In this document: one piece after another, positions 34,497 to 35,838 of the stretch
Layout: each line of letters starts with the position of its first letter
Position numbering within the stretch: the stretch's first letter is position 1
Source: Bacteroidia bacterium
Lineage (GTDB): Bacteria; Bacteroidota; Bacteroidia; UKL13-3
Direction: 5' to 3'
Length of the DNA: 35,838 nt
Assembly: GCA_018058135.1 (NCBI GenBank)
Contig: JAGPCK010000006.1
Location: 1-35,838 of the forward strand
Translations under genes and position numbers: made by a program
The notes under the pieces: model-generated
Databases searched by the model: none
What the model saw: the letters and a program-made list of their open reading frames with translations, nothing else
Told to the model about the DNA's origin: nothing

Positions 34497-35066
34497 GTGA
34501 AAACCAACTACCTTATATTACTTCTTTTTGTCGCTTTTAGCAGCTTGAACATTCAATGCAAAGAAGATGAAAAAGGCCCCGTACTTGCTGAAGAACTGGC
34601 TAAACTACCCAAAGCAACATCAAACGGAAATGAAACATTTGGCTGCTTACTTAACGGATATGCATGGCCGGGTGGAAGAAAAATATATGACTATACCCTA
34701 CATATTGCCTACTATAATTACAATGGTGGAAAGCGCTTTAATGTAATGTGCTATACCTCCCATAGCGGCTCGTTCCCTATGAAAAAAGACATTGTAAATA
34801 TTGTTACCGATGACATTATAACCGGACCGGGGGAATATATTATTTCACTCGATGATAATAACACTGATTTTGTAGCAATAAAGTACAAAGAAATAAGATA
34901 TAATTCAGGTTTTCCAGCAAGTTTTGGCCAAAAATTACACTTAAATATAACCCGTTTAGATAGCATCAATAGGATAATATCGGGTAATTTTAGAATATCA
35001 CTTTTGGATTATACCGGCACAAAAGCCATGCACTTGGAATATGGCCGTTTTGATAGTTATTATTAA
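34497..35066 (+). CDS. Array lipoprotein A2 (type A)
   Basis: 189 aa from a GTG at 34497, 13 bp after the B2 stop, giving a T-type leader (MKTNYLILLLFVAFSSLNIQ-C). The body is type A and nearly identical to A1 from GPVLAEELAKLP to the end LEYGRFDSYY. The main difference is a short loop: A1 has TQEVSGIIPPPTKD where A2 has TSHSGSFPMKKD. Because the leader differs from A1's while the body is the same, leader and body have been recombined as separate pieces. Confidence 0.83.
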   Translation: MKTNYLILLLFVAFSSLNIQCKEDEKGPVLAEELAKLPKATSNGNETFGCLLNGYAWPGGRKIYDYTLHIAYYNYNGGKRFNVMCYTSHSGSFPMKKDIVNIVTDDIITGPGEYIISLDDNNTDFVAIKYKEIRYNSGFPASFGQKLHLNITRLDSINRIISGNFRISLLDYTGTKAMHLEYGRFDSYY

Positions 35067-35078
35067 GTGTTCAACATT

Positions 35079-35118
35079 CATTTTTTTGCTTTACTTTGAA
35101 TAACCAAAACCACTGTTC
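35079..35118 (+). repeat. 40-bp upstream leader repeat, copy 3 (before B3)
   Basis: Identical to the blocks before A1 and B1; lies in the 52-bp gap after A2, just as copy 2 lies after A1. Confidence 0.85.
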
Positions 35119-35673
35119 ATGAAAAACAGATTTGTACTTGTATTGATAATGGCCGCTTTTAGCAGCTTGAGCATTCAATGCAAAGAAGATGAAAAAGTTC
35201 TCCCACAGCCGCAGGCAACCTTGCCCGCCATAACCAGTGATGGGTACAACACATTTGGCTGCAAACTCAATGGGGTGGTATGGCCTACTTTGCCTGAAAA
35301 GGAGTATGAGATTTTTTGGATGGACTACTGGGATGGTATTTGGGCAATAAATTTTCATATTGATTATAACGATTTAGATGGAGTTACCGATGCTACCATG
35401 ACTTTAAAAACCAACGACATTCATGATACGGGGTATTATGTGATACCGTATGGAGATATTCAGTATGAACAATTTTCTATTTCCAACAACCGGCTTGATT
35501 TTTTCTCAGGCTCAAAAAAAAATCGTTATGGAAAAGACTCTGCTTATATCCATATTCTACGCTTCGATACTCAAAAAAGAATAATTGCGGGTACATTTAA
35601 GTTCTCTTTGTTAAACGATAGAGGCACCCAGCGTTTGCATGTAACCGATGGTCGTTTCGATTGGCACTATTAA
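35119..35673 (+). CDS. Array lipoprotein B3 (type B)
   Basis: 184 aa, N-type leader (MKNRFVLVL...), CKEDEK boundary, type B body. The first half matches B2 (EIFWMDYWDGIWAINFHIDYNDLDGVTDATMTLKTNDIH). The segment after HDTGYY is its own (VIPYGDIQYEQFSISNNRLDFFSGSKKNRYGKDSAY), and the end returns to the common RLHVTDGRFDWHY. Function unknown. Confidence 0.85.
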   Translation: MKNRFVLVLIMAAFSSLSIQCKEDEKVLPQPQATLPAITSDGYNTFGCKLNGVVWPTLPEKEYEIFWMDYWDGIWAINFHIDYNDLDGVTDATMTLKTNDIHDTGYYVIPYGDIQYEQFSISNNRLDFFSGSKKNRYGKDSAYIHILRFDTQKRIIAGTFKFSLLNDRGTQRLHVTDGRFDWHY

Positions 35674-35686
35674 AACTTTGAATATT

Positions 35687-35838
35687 GTGAAAACTAACCA
35701 CCATATATTACTTCTTTTTGCCGCTTTTAGCAGCTTGAGCACTCAATGCAAAGAAGATGAAAAAGTTCTCCCACAGCCGCAGGCTTCCCTGCCCGCCATA
35801 ACGAGTGATGGTTACAACACTTTTGGCTGCAAACTCAA
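35687..35838 (+). CDS. Array lipoprotein B4 (type B, cut by window end)
   Basis: Partial. GTG at 35687, 13 bp after the B3 stop, followed by a T-type leader (MKTNHHILLLFAAFSSLSTQ-C), KEDEKVLPQPQASLPAITSDGYNTFGCKLN, where the window ends. The frame is intact for all 50 visible codons. It shows that the array continues beyond the window and repeats the A-B-B order with the same leader pattern. Confidence 0.8.
   Translation, partial: MKTNHHILLLFAAFSSLSTQCKEDEKVLPQPQASLPAITSDGYNTFGCKL

Noticed and set aside
32745-35838. CRISPR array or transposon-type repeats
   Set aside because: The repeats are spaced 560-630 bp apart, are coding and in frame, and have no short palindromic repeats, spacers, transposase or terminal inverted repeats.

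Overview
The window is ordinary chromosomal DNA from a member of the Bacteroidota. Evidence: four proteins end in type IX secretion (T9SS) sorting domains of type B or type A, and a fifth (the S8 protease) also carries a type A domain. A PorP/SprF-family outer-membrane protein is present. Promoters follow the Bacteroidota pattern TTTG-N19/20-TAnnTTTG (the efp promoter at 16948-16978 is a perfect match), and lipoproteins carry an acidic export signal after the lipid cysteine. The genus cannot be named from sequence alone.

Layout. 1-4582: 3' part of a giant PKD-repeat T9SS cargo followed 1 bp later by its PorP/SprF-like partner. 4782-5016 (minus): a tRNA-Cys/tRNA-Leu operon with promoter and terminator. 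5046-7736: a secreted subtilisin-like protease divergent from a membrane-anchored dihaem cytochrome c. 7883-13620: a complete SUF iron-sulfur operon, sufB-sufC-sufD-sufS-sufE-sufT, preceded by a 25-bp near-perfect palindrome that looks like an operator. 13725-16943: a second type B T9SS cargo, without a PorP neighbour. 16998-17558: efp. 17609-21918 (minus): a small membrane protein, a double-LamG adhesin-like T9SS cargo and a beta-helix T9SS cargo. 22079-24609 (minus): an orphan LytTR response regulator, a lipoprotein cyclophilin and a dipeptide epimerase. 24682-25425: a RIC/ScdA-like hemerythrin protein. 25496-26029 (minus): a DUF6580-like membrane protein. 26246-29143: a fused two-domain M16 protease. 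29267-32619: a DedA protein, an LpxL-like acyltransferase and a CLC chloride transporter with CBS domains.

32745-35838 (running off the end): a tandem array of six related, apparently surface-directed small lipoproteins of two types (A and B) in the order A-B-B-A-B-B. This is the most unusual part of the window. The genes share a 42-nt block at the signal-peptide/mature boundary. The signal-peptide version of each gene is predicted by the type of the preceding gene, and one gene is a mosaic of two others. This points to repeated homologous recombination or gene conversion. I see no insertion sequences, CRISPR arrays, phage genes or known defence systems. No stretch longer than 300 bases lacks a gene; the longest gaps are 4583-4809 and 7737-7981.
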